In this document: in pieces, positions 1 through 8,297 of the stretch
How the letters are laid out: each line of letters starts with the position of its first letter
Numbering within the stretch: position 1 is the first letter of the stretch
NCBI GenBank assembly: GCA_964291305.2
Contig: OZ219783.1
Span: forward strand, 558,001-622,000
Length of the DNA stretch: 64,000 bases
Source of the DNA: VXNF01 sp964291305
GTDB taxonomy: Bacteria; Actinomycetota; Acidimicrobiia; Acidimicrobiales; CATQHL01
Direction of reading: 5' to 3'
The notes under the pieces: model-generated
Databases searched by the model: none
What the model was told of the DNA's origin: nothing
The model's input: only the letters and a program-made list of their open reading frames with translations
Program-made: the position numbers and the translations under genes

Positions 1-303
1 GCCGCCACGAGCTGCGAGTACGACGACTTCAGCTTGTTAGAGGGCGAAACGCTCCGGTGGTATCACCCTGCCGATGACCCCAACGTTGCATACGGTTTCT
101 GCGAGCAATGCGGAGGGTCGTTGTTTTGGCGGGTGCTGGAGCCGCCGCCGGATGGCCCCTATCCGCAGACTCGCCGTATGTGGGTCTGCGCAGGCACGCT
201 CGAGCCCCCAACCGGGCTACAAACCGAGCGCGTCGTCTGGACAGCCACCGCTAGCGACTATCACACTCTCGACCCGCAGATTGAGACCCGTGAGTGGGAG
301 TAA
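1..303 (+). CDS. GFA/CENP-V domain protein, C-terminal part
   Basis: The reading frame is open from the first base, so the N-terminus lies outside the window. The visible 100 residues match the end of the GFA (glutathione-dependent formaldehyde-activating / CENP-V) fold, a small zinc-binding beta domain. The CxxC pair in GFCEQCGGSLFWR is the typical second zinc knuckle of the family. Despite the family name most members have no proven formaldehyde activity, so no substrate is assigned. The stop is followed 65 bp later by an IclR regulator on the same strand. Confidence 0.75.
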   Translation, partial: AATSCEYDDFSLLEGETLRWYHPADDPNVAYGFCEQCGGSLFWRVLEPPPDGPYPQTRRMWVCAGTLEPPTGLQTERVVWTATASDYHTLDPQIETREWE

Positions 304-368
304 TCGGCGTGGCCGTCTCACCCGCAGCGCGTCTCGAACCTAGCGGCTTGGTACCGTAGGCCGCCGCG

Positions 369-1112
369 ATGGCGGTCCAATCACTAGAACGCGCCTTTCT
401 GCTACTGCGGTCCCTGGCTCTCGGGCCTCTGGGGGTAACCGAGTTGGCTGATCGGGCAGAGTTGCCTAAGAGCACGGTCGCTCGTCTGCTGTCTGCGCTC
501 GAGACCGAACGCGCGGTAGAGCAGGAAGTGTCCAGCGGCCTCTACCAACTAGGTCCGGGCCTAATCGACCTCGCCGGCACGGTGGCGCCGGGTCGCAACC
601 TGGTATCGGCAGCACGCCCTTACCTGTTGGAACTTAGCGAGACAGTAGGCGAGATCGCTGGCCTTTCGATTCTGGACCGCGGCGAGGTCTACTACCTAGA
701 TCAGACCGACTCGCAGTCGCAGGTACAGGTCCGGGATTGGACAGGCGAGCGAATCCCAATGCACGTGGTGTCCTCGGGGCTGGCCATGATGGCGCGCCTG
801 CCGACCGCTGAGCGCGAGGAGTATCTAGCCCACCAGCTGGAGCCCTACACGGCACGAACGATGACCGACGCGGACGAGATCAGGACGCGGCTAGAGCAGA
901 TCCGCAGCATCGGTTACGTCTGGGTTTACGGCGAGTTCGCTGACGATCTGAACTCGGTCGCTGCTTCGGTGCTTTGTCCCGACGCTCAACTGCTAGCAGC
1001 GCTAAATGTTCACGGCCCGGCCTATCGCTTCCCCGACCCCGACCGCGCCCACGACATCGGGCTGGCTGTCGCGAGGGCGGCGGAGAGCCTGTCGGCCCAA
1101 CTGGCTATATAA
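369..1112 (+). CDS. IclR-family transcriptional regulator
   Basis: This 247-residue protein has the usual IclR length and layout. A winged helix-turn-helix occupies roughly residues 5-65 (LGVTELADRAELPKSTVARL is the recognition region). An effector-binding GAF-like domain follows from about residue 80 (SILDRGEVYYLDQ, then a C-terminal AALNVHGP segment). IclR proteins are dimeric repressors or activators of catabolic genes that bind short palindromes such as TGGAA-N-TTCCA. A palindrome of that general form lies at 12752-12764 between two C1-metabolism transcripts, but it is 11 kb away and the link is only a suggestion. The ligand cannot be read from sequence. The start is the ATG at 369; no strong ribosome site is visible. 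Confidence 0.9.
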   Translation: MAVQSLERAFLLLRSLALGPLGVTELADRAELPKSTVARLLSALETERAVEQEVSSGLYQLGPGLIDLAGTVAPGRNLVSAARPYLLELSETVGEIAGLSILDRGEVYYLDQTDSQSQVQVRDWTGERIPMHVVSSGLAMMARLPTAEREEYLAHQLEPYTARTMTDADEIRTRLEQIRSIGYVWVYGEFADDLNSVAASVLCPDAQLLAALNVHGPAYRFPDPDRAHDIGLAVARAAESLSAQLAI

Positions 1113-1219
1113 GAGGCTGGATCTGACGCTGGGCTAATGGAGATCGGCATCTGGTTTAGACAGATCAACGACGGCAGACTTTCCAAGTTCAGAGGTCATG
1201 GTGCCGCTTTCGTTACCCG

Positions 1220-2651
1220 TCAGAACATTGAGAGCTGCGTAAGTGGTTTACCAGTGTAGGGATTATTCATCTGTGGTAGATTCGGTGGCCGATTATCAAA
1301 GTATTCCGCGATGCTCCATAGGTTCATGCGCCGATACTGCTGACCAGAAACAGTGATGCTTCCTAATGCCAACGAGTCCGACTTCGATGCTGGGGTATCC
1401 ACTGGACGCAACGTGATATATACCCCCACGGCGGCCATATGTTGCTGAGTGACTCCACAAAAATCTCGAAGATAGCTTGCAGTATGCTTTCCGCTCTTAA
1501 CCTGTGCTAACGCGAGTCGTGATTCCCAGTCGTCAGGTTTCAATGCAAGCGTTCCTCTTCCATCTACACCACCGTCAGCAACCTGTTTCGTATTCGCAGC
1601 GAAACCGTGAATGCGGTTCACCGCCCAAGTTTCAAAACCGAAAGGATCAGTTTTTGCCATACGTTCAGCTGACTGTAAGTCAGCGGGGATTCCGTAGGTT
1701 GAAATGGTACGATCTCGAAGTCGGTCTAGCATTACATCAATCGCGTGTGATGAGATGTCTATTCCGATAAATTGTCTACCCGTTGAGCGTGCCGCTTCTA
1801 TCGCACTACCACAGCCGCAAAACGGATCAAGAACAATATCGCCACGATTAGACGAAGTCTCGACAATTCGTCGTAGCAATTTAAGAGGCTTCTGGGTGGG
1901 ATAGCCAAGATATTCTGTACTAGATTGTGCTGTAGCAGCTATATCATCCCACCAGGACGGGACAGGCCTTCCCTTGCTTTCATCGAGATAAGTACGTTTG
2001 CCCTTGAATGGCTTGTAATGTCTTCCGTCATTGTCAACAGCATAGAACTTCGCTCTCTGTTTGTCGTCTAACGGAGAGTAGGGTCTGGTGAATGTGCCAT
2101 CATTGCTGTCAGCGGACTTATTGTAGTATAGTAGTGTATCATGTTTACGGTGAAATGCCTTGGATGGTCCACGGCCCTTGGGTGGGTAGCACCAAATGAT
2201 TTCGTTTCGGAAGCTTTGCACCCCGAAGATACTATCCATAAGTAGTTTCAGACTGTGCGAAGCGGTCGGGTCACAATGAAGGTAGATAGCGCCAGTCGAT
2301 TTTAGCAGTCGGTGAAGTTCCTCTAGTCGTTCGGCCATATAGGTTAGATAGGCGAGCATTCCGCAGGTTCCGAGCATCTTGTGGAACCCGACGATAGCCT
2401 GATGTGCTGGTCGCGCTACTGCTGCGGCGAAATCCTCGAAGCGAACCGCTGCAGCTTGATCCCATGACCATGTATCAGCGAATGCTCGGAACTGGGCGTC
2501 GCCCCCCCCCCCCCGCGGCGTAGAGCATGTTGTAGTTGGCATTACTGTTGAACGGAGGATCTAGGTAGATGAGATCTATGCTCGCGCTGGGCCAGCGGCG
2601 CATCCAGTCGAGACAGTCTCCGTAGTAGAGAGAGTTTGGATTAAAGTTCAT
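1220..2651 (-). CDS. Beta-class DNA methyltransferase fused to Mrr-like nuclease domain, off-frame at a poly-G tract
   Basis: Read from the ATG at 2651, the first 46 codons encode the start of an amino-methyltransferase, with YYGDCLDWM and the catalytic motif IV DPPF near residue 33. A run of 13 G then shifts the frame by one base, and the rest (TM motifs, YPTQKP, then motif I DPFCGCGS) reads in the other frame. With 12 or 15 G the gene would be one 476-477 residue protein. Motif IV preceding motif I marks the beta class, probably N6-adenine. The last 150 residues carry GGVDGRG and AQVKSGK, the D...QxK signature of Mrr-type restriction nuclease domains, so the intact protein would both modify and possibly cut DNA. 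Internal in-frame starts after the tract exist (about 2542) but would lack DPPF. The 5' end overlaps the stop of the small gene upstream. Confidence 0.8.
2502..2514. repeat. Homopolymer, 13 C on + (13 G in methyltransferase mRNA)
   Basis: Thirteen consecutive C lie inside the methyltransferase gene exactly where its frame breaks; the coding strand is poly-G encoding a Gly run. Lengths divisible by three keep the gene open. Such tracts are classic slipped-strand phase-variation sites, although a sequencing length error gives the same picture. Confidence 0.9.
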
Positions 2652-2787
2652 TAATTTTCTGGTATTTCCATCCGTTCTGCGTCAGTACTGAGAGGATCTC
2701 AAAGGCCAAAGTTACCATACCTTCGTTGACCGGTTCTTGTTTAGCACGACGCTGACCGTAGTGTTCGATCTGGTCGCTTTCAGTCAT
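2641..2787 (-). CDS. Small 48-residue protein coupled to the methyltransferase
   Basis: An ATG at 2787 opens a 48-codon frame whose TAA (2641-2643) overlaps the methyltransferase ATG (2649-2651) by 11 bases, a strong sign of translational coupling. The product begins MTESDQIEHYGQRRAKQEP, is charged and polar at the N-terminus, and ends with a hydrophobic helix followed by NGWKYQKINEL. It resembles no family I can name. Its position suggests a DNA-binding or specificity/control accessory of the modification gene, comparable in place to small controllers of restriction-modification loci, but it has no recognisable HTH. Coding status rests on overlap and start position only. Confidence 0.55.
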   Translation of the reverse strand: MTESDQIEHYGQRRAKQEPVNEGMVTLAFEILSVLTQNGWKYQKINEL

Positions 2788-3436
2788 TCATAGTTCCCTC
2801 GTGTTGTCTCGCGAGGAGCCAGTCGTTTCATAGTAACTAACTGTACAACACCGGTACTGGGCGGGCAGTTATCATAATATTCTATTATCTTTCTTGTTAA
2901 TTTATTTATAAGTATTTCTTAGCACGAATTTTAACAACTTTTGAATCATTGATCTCTGAAATAAATACTACCAATCGGTGTTTGTTCATGTCTATATAGT
3001 TGTAATTAAGTGATTACAAGACTACTCAATACTATTCATTTTCTGTTAATATTTTTCCTGTACTTCATGGCACTCAACTAAGACTTAGCGTTATTGACTT
3101 ATAGCGCTCAGCTGTATTCTGATTCGTGGATATAAGCGCGTCTTGAGCCGAGCACCGTAATTCACTTGATCGGCCGATTTGCATATTGTTTATTTATTGT
3201 ATGCGTTATTGTATTAACAAGTTTAGTGTAAGACGCCTATGGTGAAGATTACCCGTGTCATGGATAGTTTAGAGCTTTGATCTAGTATCAAATTGGCAAT
3301 GAGCATATTTTGGATATTAAGGTGATCTCTCCTGCAATATTGTCTCGGATCAAAATGATAAAAATTATGTCACTCAGTTGCTTTAGCTAATTTGTATTTG
3401 ATTCACCTCAACTTTAGGCCAGGATAGATCACTGCT
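2788..3436. other. AT-rich noncoding stretch
   Basis: About 650 bp with no credible gene on either strand. From roughly 2870 to 3420 the base composition is strikingly AT-rich (for example TTATTTATAAGTATTT near 2900), against a GC-rich neighbourhood. It lies between the methyltransferase pair and a degraded IS3 element. This fits foreign DNA, or a large promoter region for the leftward small gene and methyltransferase. I see no clear inverted repeat or RNA gene in it. Confidence 0.6.
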
Positions 3437-4302
3437 TCACCATGTGCCAATCAATGGGCTTCTGGGTCTTCCCCCTGTTTGCTTGTCAGGTGGTTGGGGG
3501 TGGGGGGTTGGTGTGATGGTATTCGTTTTCGTATTGGTTGGTTTGGTCATGTTAAGTGTGCTGTGGAGTCGTTGTGTGTTGTGCCAGTCGGTGATCCATG
3601 TGGCGATGTTTCTGCGGGTTTGGTGGCGGGTTGTCCAGGTGCGCTGGTTGACGAGTTCGTGTTGGAGGGTGGAGAAGAACGCTTCGGCAGCGGCGTCGTC
3701 TAGGGCGCTGCCAGCGCGGCCGTTGCTGCGGTTGACGCCGAGCCGGTCGCAGGCTTTGGCGAAGTCTCTGGAGGCGTATTGGGAGCCTTTGTCGGTGTGG
3801 AATATCACTCCGTTCACGCTCCCTCCTCGGGTGGCGGCGGCGACTTCGAGCGCAGCTTGAGCGAGCGCGGCTGTGGGGTGGTTGTCTGAGGTGGCGAATC
3901 CTAAGATGCGCCGGCTGTACAGGTCCATGACTGTGGCTAGGTGTACTGGGCCTTCTTTGGTGGGGGCTTGTTGAAGTCGACGACTCGGCGCCGGGGCGGT
4001 GAAGTCCCGACCGATGAGGTCGCCTGCGGACACCGCGCCGGGTCGGGTTCGGTTGCGGCGGCGTTTCGGCCGGGGGCGGCTAGTCCCATACGAGACATGG
4101 ACGCCTCCACGGACTCGCGCGACACCGTTGGGCCTTGCTGGCGCAGCTGCGCTGCGATCCTGGGGGATCGGTAAGTCCCGCCGGAGGCTTCGAGGTCCGC
4201 TGCTACCTCGCCGTCAAGAACGGCGCGGCGTTTCTGTATGTCCGAAGGCGGCCCGTCGCCGCGCCACCGGTAGAACCACGACTCGCTGAGCCCCAACGCC
4301 CC
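3437..4302 (-). pseudogene. IS3-family transposase OrfB, 3' fragment, frameshifted
   Basis: The 5' side (4302 to about 4080) encodes the early part of IS3 OrfB: ALGLSESWFYRWRGD, GGTYRSPRIAAQLR and SMSRMGLA. A one-base loss near 4079 moves the rest (RPKRRRNRTRPG, then SAGDLIGRDFTAPAPSRR) into another frame. The integrase core follows with HTDKGSQYASRDF (second catalytic Asp) and DDAAAEAFFSTLQHE (catalytic Glu). The segment normally bearing the first catalytic Asp (WVGDIT-like) is replaced by LQQAPTKEG, so this copy cannot be an active transposase. It begins abruptly mid-protein; the missing front is found at 5838-6184. Confidence 0.85.
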
Positions 4303-4371
4303 CCATGTTGGCTTTGGTGGGCTAGGGTTCGCTGACTGTTCAGTGTGTTGGCAGTTTCGGAGGTGTCGGCG

Positions 4372-5295
4372 ATGAGGATTAGGGGCGTGTTGTCTGTCTG
4401 GGGGAGGGTTGCACTCGGTGTTGTGGCGGGTTGTCTGCTGGGCTCGATGTTGGGGGTTGTGGGACCTAGCGGCGCGGTGTCGGCTCAGACGGCTTCGAGC
4501 GTTGAGATCGCCGCACGAAAACTCTCGGGAGGCCAGGTCGAGTTCGGTTTGCGAACAGGTGGGGGCCATCTGTGGTTGCCTAACGCTCGCTACTTGACCT
4601 ATGACACTGTGGAGGTAGACCGTTGGCTGCGGTCCTCGCCGTTTGCTATGTCCGACGGCCGCGATGTGCGCGTCAGGGCCCGTAAGCTAAACAGCGGCAA
4701 GGTAGAGTTCGCGCTCCAGGTTGACTCTAACCGTCAGTGGCTGCCCAGCTCGCGTTTGTTCCCGTACCGCACGGCGTCGGTAGGACAGTGGTTGTACTCG
4801 TCTCGCTACACCGCTGGCGATACCACCACATCTCTCGGCACGACCACATCAGGGGCGTCCACGCCCGACAGGATCGGAGCCTGGATTCTCCGCGAGCGAC
4901 CCGGTTGGCATTTGATATTCACAGTCTCAGATGTATACGAATACAAGATTGTCAGTTCGGTTGCCCAGAGGCGTCCGCCGGCGCTGTCAGTTATCTGCGG
5001 CTTGGGCAAAATAGATATTGGCGTGCTGTGGGACACGACAATTATTCGGGTAGACCCCAAAAGTGTTGAAGTATCATTCAGCTTCGACCAGGGGGAGCTG
5101 GTTCACGAATACTGGCGAACGGTTGACTTTGGCGAGATTACCCGCCCGCAGCAGCTCCAGCCCTTTTTGGAGGCATCCCGAAGGGCAGACATTGTGACCA
5201 TCGGGGTTTGGGATTATCTCAACCGGCTAGTAGCGGTTGCCGTCTTCCAACTCAACGGGCTCGACGCTGCCCTACAAAGACTCCCCTGCTACTAA
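4372..5295 (+). CDS. Secreted protein with two tandem repeats and a TagO-like C-terminal domain
   Basis: The start at 4372 is chosen because GGAGG lies 8 bp upstream; an ATG nine codons earlier has no such site. The 307-residue product begins with a signal peptide (MRIRGVLSVWGRVALG, then a hydrophobic core ending near AVSAQTA). Two repeats of about 48 residues follow, each with (A)RKL..G.VEF.L, WLP..R and WL.SS. The C-terminal 125 residues (ALSVICGLGKIDIGV to AVFQLNGLDAALQRLPCY) align with the end of the lipoprotein at 7076-7984. They resemble the general pattern of TagO/VasI-type domains (paired Cys, final FxLxGL). The function is unknown; the protein is exported. The gene sits alone in DNA that interrupts an IS3 element. 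Confidence 0.75.
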   Translation: MRIRGVLSVWGRVALGVVAGCLLGSMLGVVGPSGAVSAQTASSVEIAARKLSGGQVEFGLRTGGGHLWLPNARYLTYDTVEVDRWLRSSPFAMSDGRDVRVRARKLNSGKVEFALQVDSNRQWLPSSRLFPYRTASVGQWLYSSRYTAGDTTTSLGTTTSGASTPDRIGAWILRERPGWHLIFTVSDVYEYKIVSSVAQRRPPALSVICGLGKIDIGVLWDTTIIRVDPKSVEVSFSFDQGELVHEYWRTVDFGEITRPQQLQPFLEASRRADIVTIGVWDYLNRLVAVAVFQLNGLDAALQRLPCY

Positions 5296-5837
5296 CGAAG
5301 TTCGCGGTAAATTTGCGATTCGTCGATTTTGGCCCCCAGCCGGTACCCGCCAACGGTAATCCCAACAGCCGCTAGCTGGTTCACCGCTTGCTTGCTGCGC
5401 GTTCGGGTCTACGCGGTGCTGAGGGGCAACATCATGTCTTTCGTCGTCGATACGCATATTCTACTCCCGTCTGGGGCGATCTGCTGACCTGCGAGTTTGC
5501 CCCCAACTTACATAACCATGATTCCGGCGTACAATTTCTGACAATAAGTAAGAGTAGCTCCTATCGGCTCTAGATGTGCGAGATGCCAAAACGATAACTA
5601 GCTATGCGCCCCAACGGGTAAGAACGGACCACCAGCGCCAAATGACAGCAACACCTACTGTTACTGCTAAAAGATAGTCTATGACTTTTGTCCATCCCCC
5701 GTATCTAGGTATACTGTAAAAGTTGTAACCTGTAGCTTATAAGGTCATAAAAACCCCAAGAATTGCCAAACCGGTTACGACCGTAGCAGCAAAAAAGAGT
5801 CAGAGAGAACGCAGCATATACTTATTGCCAACCCTCT
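5296..5837. other. Noncoding remainder of the insert
   Basis: Between the secreted-protein stop and the IS3 fragment no convincing gene is seen. A very short frame at 5434-5487 (MSFVVDTHILLPSG) resembles the first strand of PIN-domain toxins but stops at once, so it is at most a relic. The stretch becomes more AT-rich from about 5510. Confidence 0.5.
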
Positions 5838-6184
5838 GAGACACTGCGTGGGGGATCGCGTGCTCGGCCCTCTGGGAAGCAACGAAGGCTGCCAGGCTCA
5901 CCTTGTCGTCTCGTTCGCCCAAAGGACCACGGATTGTTGAGCACATTGCGCTCCATCTCCAACTCCGCCCAGCGGTGCCGAAGCCGGGCCAGCTCAGCTC
6001 GCTCATCAACATCGAGCGCGCCCGCAGAGGCGCTGCGACGCTCCGCCGAGACCCAGTTATCCAAAGTGCCCGGATGGATCCCCAAATCCCGGGCCACCAC
6101 AGCAATCGGCTTACCCGTCTCAGCCACGATCCGCACCGCACCAGCACGGAAATCCCGATCAAATTTTCGCCAAGCCTCAGGCAT
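5838..6184 (-). pseudogene. IS3-family OrfA and start of OrfB, truncated
   Basis: From the ATG at 6184 the frame encodes MPEAWRKFDRDFRAGAVRI, a helix-turn-helix (KPIAVVARDLGIHPGTLDNW) and a leucine-zipper-like segment (ELARLRHRWAELEMERNVL): a standard IS3 OrfA. Near 5935 one base is missing relative to the expected LKRSVVLW, which shifts the last dozen codons. In the restored frame OrfA ends with TGA at 5898-5900, overlapping a GTG (5899-5901) that begins OrfB (VSLAAFVASQRAEHAIPHAVS). OrfB is cut at about 5838, where unrelated DNA begins. The continuation lies at 4302-3437. Confidence 0.8.
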
Positions 6185-6307
6185 AGCTCCCCTTTCCTCT
6201 AAGAGCACGCCTCCCAAAAACGGGGAGAGGGCCAGTCGGTTTCCCGATCGCCTGAGGTCTGTGAGACGTACGGCGTATTCTTTAAACGCGAGACGTAGAT
6301 CGTTCAA

Positions 6308-6642
6308 CTACTTCCTGTAAGCCGCGGCTTCTAAAGATGGGGGACTTATATCGGATAATGCTCAATAATGGCTTGAACTGGGGTTATGGTGGCTGTCACA
6401 CACGTTGAATAGAGTCGTGGTATGAGTAGATATGCGGGTCGGGCTGCGGGGCGTGCTAGTCGAGGCGATGTGTCGTTGGTCGAGTTGGGGTGTTCGTTCC
6501 CGTCTGGTGCGGATGCGGAGGGTTGGTCGGTCGCTTCCCTCGGTTCGGCTAACTCCGGGTTATGGGACGGTAATGGCCAAGGGCTCTCACAGCAGGCTCC
6601 TAGACTCGGCGCCATAGGGGAGGAGGCGTCCTGGAATCGGTA
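6308..6642. other. Decayed sequence upstream of DUF433 fragment
   Basis: No intact gene. An ATG at 6422 starts MSRYAGRAAGR, a beginning like that of DUF433 proteins with an N-terminal helix-turn-helix (MxRYxxxEAAR), but the frame then departs from the family. The frame of the downstream fragment is interrupted by stops here. The stretch is best read as the rotted front of that gene. Confidence 0.45.
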
Positions 6643-7086
6643 ATGGAAGGCAAGCAGAGAATTCGGCGAGTGTTGGAGGCGCTCATTGAGCAGGGCGAGC
6701 TTGAGCACGCCCTCGCTAGCCGAAAGCTCTACAGCGACGGCGCAGAGATTCTTTACGATTATGCCCGCAGTTCCGACGACAAGCAACTCGGCCTATTAAC
6801 AATTGTGCATTCCGGGCAACGAGTTTTCCACGATGCCATCAAGCAGTACTTGGAGCGCATCACGTTCGGAGATGTGTGGGTTAACAAGTTGATCCTACCA
6901 GTGACTAAACGGCCTTTGCTTCGAGTCGCTGCCAGCGTCCAAGGCGGTGATCCACTCTTTTTGAACGGGGGAGCCCCGCTATCAGCAGTGCGCTCCCGCC
7001 TCGCCGCCGGCGAACCAGTCAAATCGGTTGCGCGCGACTACGGCGTACCGATAAACTATAATGAAAAGGAGAAATATGATGACTAA
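6643..7086 (+). pseudogene. DUF433 protein, N-terminally and C-terminally eroded
   Basis: The 147 codons match the middle of DUF433 proteins that carry an N-terminal MerR-like domain: QRIRRVLEALIEQ, LEHALASRKLYSDGAEILY, GQRVFHDAIKQYL and LPVTKRPLLRV, then the DUF433 helix-turn-helix (SAVRSRLAAGEPVKSVARDYGVP). The DNA-binding front is missing, and the last helix is replaced after DYGVP by INYNEKEKYDD. The family is usually linked to toxin-antitoxin-like pairs, but no toxin partner is present. The end overlaps the start of the lipoprotein gene by 11 bp. A functional short form is possible but less likely. Confidence 0.65.
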
Positions 7087-7984
7087 TAACCAGAGTATTA
7101 CGCGGTGGTTTCTGACAGTCTTGTTGGTACTTGGGGTGTTATTTGCTGCTGCCTGCGCGGACGGCGAAACTCCCGTATCGACTACGACTGAGCCTGCGAT
7201 ATCTACGACTACGACTGAGCCTGCGATATCTACGACTACGACTGAGCCTGCGACGACTACGACTACGACTGAGCCTGCGACGACTACGACTACGACTGAG
7301 CCTGCGATATCTACGACTACGACTACGACTACGACTACGACTGAGCCTGCGACGACTACGACTACGACTGAGCCTGCGACGACTACGACTACGACTGAGC
7401 CTGCGATATCTACGACTACGACTACGACTACGACTACGACTGAGCCTGCGACGACTACGACTACGACTACGACGACTACGACTACGACGACTACGACTGA
7501 GCCTGCGACATCTACGACTACGACTGAGCCTGCCGGCTTAGGTAACTGGGAGTTCTTCGAAGGCGCCAACACCGCTGGACGATTCGAGGGCTTTGCTCTC
7601 ATCGCTGATTTCGATTCTGGCTATGAGTGGGAAGAGCCTCATGGCCTGCTCGTGCGTTGCACTGGCAACTTGCTCGACGTTTTCATTGTCACTACCCACC
7701 TGATGTTTAACGATTGGGACAACGACCGATCCAGTTTGATCTATAGGCTCGAAGAATGGGAAACACCTAAAGCCGACTCCTACACTTGGTGGAGTGATGA
7801 GGAAATCGAAAGCGTCCTGTTCGCTGCTGAAGGCAACAGATTTGTCGACGACGTGATCCTCAGTGCTAAAGGTGGTGTACTGTTCGTGGATTATTTGCCC
7901 GGCAGTGACAGTACGGCCGCCGGGACAGCCGTATTCACACTAGACGGGCTTGACACCGTACGATCCAGACTGGTCTGCATCTAG
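7076..7984 (+). CDS. Lipoprotein with Thr-rich repeat stalk and TagO-like C-terminal domain
   Basis: AAGGAG precedes the twin ATG at 7076/7079. The leader (ITRWFLTVLLVLGVLFAAAC) ends in a lipobox-like AAAC, so the protein is probably lipid-anchored outside the membrane. Residues 30-150 are almost only Thr with EPA punctuation, coded by ACGACT hexamers: an extended, probably stalk-like linker. The last 150 residues (GNWEFFEGANTAGRFEGF onward, two Cys, ending AVFTLDGLDTVRSRLVCI) form a globular domain shared with the secreted protein at 4372-5295. Its role is unknown; a cell-surface sensor or binding protein is plausible. The repeat tract can change length without breaking the frame. Confidence 0.75.
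   Translation: MMTNNQSITRWFLTVLLVLGVLFAAACADGETPVSTTTEPAISTTTTEPAISTTTTEPATTTTTTEPATTTTTTEPAISTTTTTTTTTTEPATTTTTTEPATTTTTTEPAISTTTTTTTTTTEPATTTTTTTTTTTTTTTTEPATSTTTTEPAGLGNWEFFEGANTAGRFEGFALIADFDSGYEWEEPHGLLVRCTGNLLDVFIVTTHLMFNDWDNDRSSLIYRLEEWETPKADSYTWWSDEEIESVLFAAEGNRFVDDVILSAKGGVLFVDYLPGSDSTAAGTAVFTLDGLDTVRSRLVCI
7177..7530 (+). repeat. Hexanucleotide (ACGACT)n tract punctuated by GAGCCTGCG
   Basis: About 350 bp of tandem ACGACT units, interrupted at irregular intervals by GAGCCTGCG and ATATCT. It encodes Thr runs separated by Glu-Pro-Ala. All units are multiples of three, so length changes keep the lipoprotein in frame. Confidence 0.95.
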
Positions 7985-8297
7985 GTGGTTGCTCGCCATC
8001 TGAGCCACCAAGTCACCACTGGGACGTTGCCACTGGTCAGCAGTCTGCCTCAGAGATTTTAGCAAGATCCTGCCCGCTGGGTAGAGTCAGCACTGGCAGG
8101 AGCGGAACAAGCTATTGGGTCAACCTCGCCGGTGCACGCGCTAAACGAATCTAGACATCGAACTTGAACTGCACAAACGGTGACAATTGTTGCGCCACTA
8201 AGTCTGTATATTCGTATACTTGGCTACCTTTAGCACGTACCATCCATCGAGGGAACAATCCAATTTGTCTAATCTAATTTTTTAGTGTCTCGCAGAG
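7985..8297. other. Intergenic region between convergent genes
   Basis: This 313 bp stretch separates the lipoprotein from etfA, which runs toward it. I see no gene, no strong hairpin with a T tract, and no repeat. Confidence 0.5.

Larger units (their letters stand above)
3437..6184 (-). mobile_element. IS3-type insertion sequence split by a 1.5 kb insert
   Basis: Two leftward fragments fit end to end. The piece at 5838-6184 carries OrfA and the first 20 codons of OrfB, ending AEHAIPHAVS. The piece at 4302-3437 resumes with ALGLSESWFYRW. In related IS3 OrfB proteins these segments are adjacent, separated by about two residues (Cys-Arg). The intervening DNA, roughly 4303-5837, is therefore an insertion. 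Just inside its ends lie GTTGGC (4307-4312) and its complement GCCAAC (5827-5832), a possible but very short terminal inverted repeat. The element itself is dead: OrfA has a one-base loss and OrfB lacks its first Asp. Outer terminal repeats were not resolved. Confidence 0.7.

Noticed and set aside
5434..5487. PIN-domain toxin start (MSFVVDTHILL)
   Set aside because: The frame stops after 17 residues and nothing of the remaining PIN fold follows in any frame.
6346..6786. A leftward 146-codon frame
   Set aside because: It overlaps the DUF433 fragment, has no family features and low-complexity composition, and is explained as antisense.
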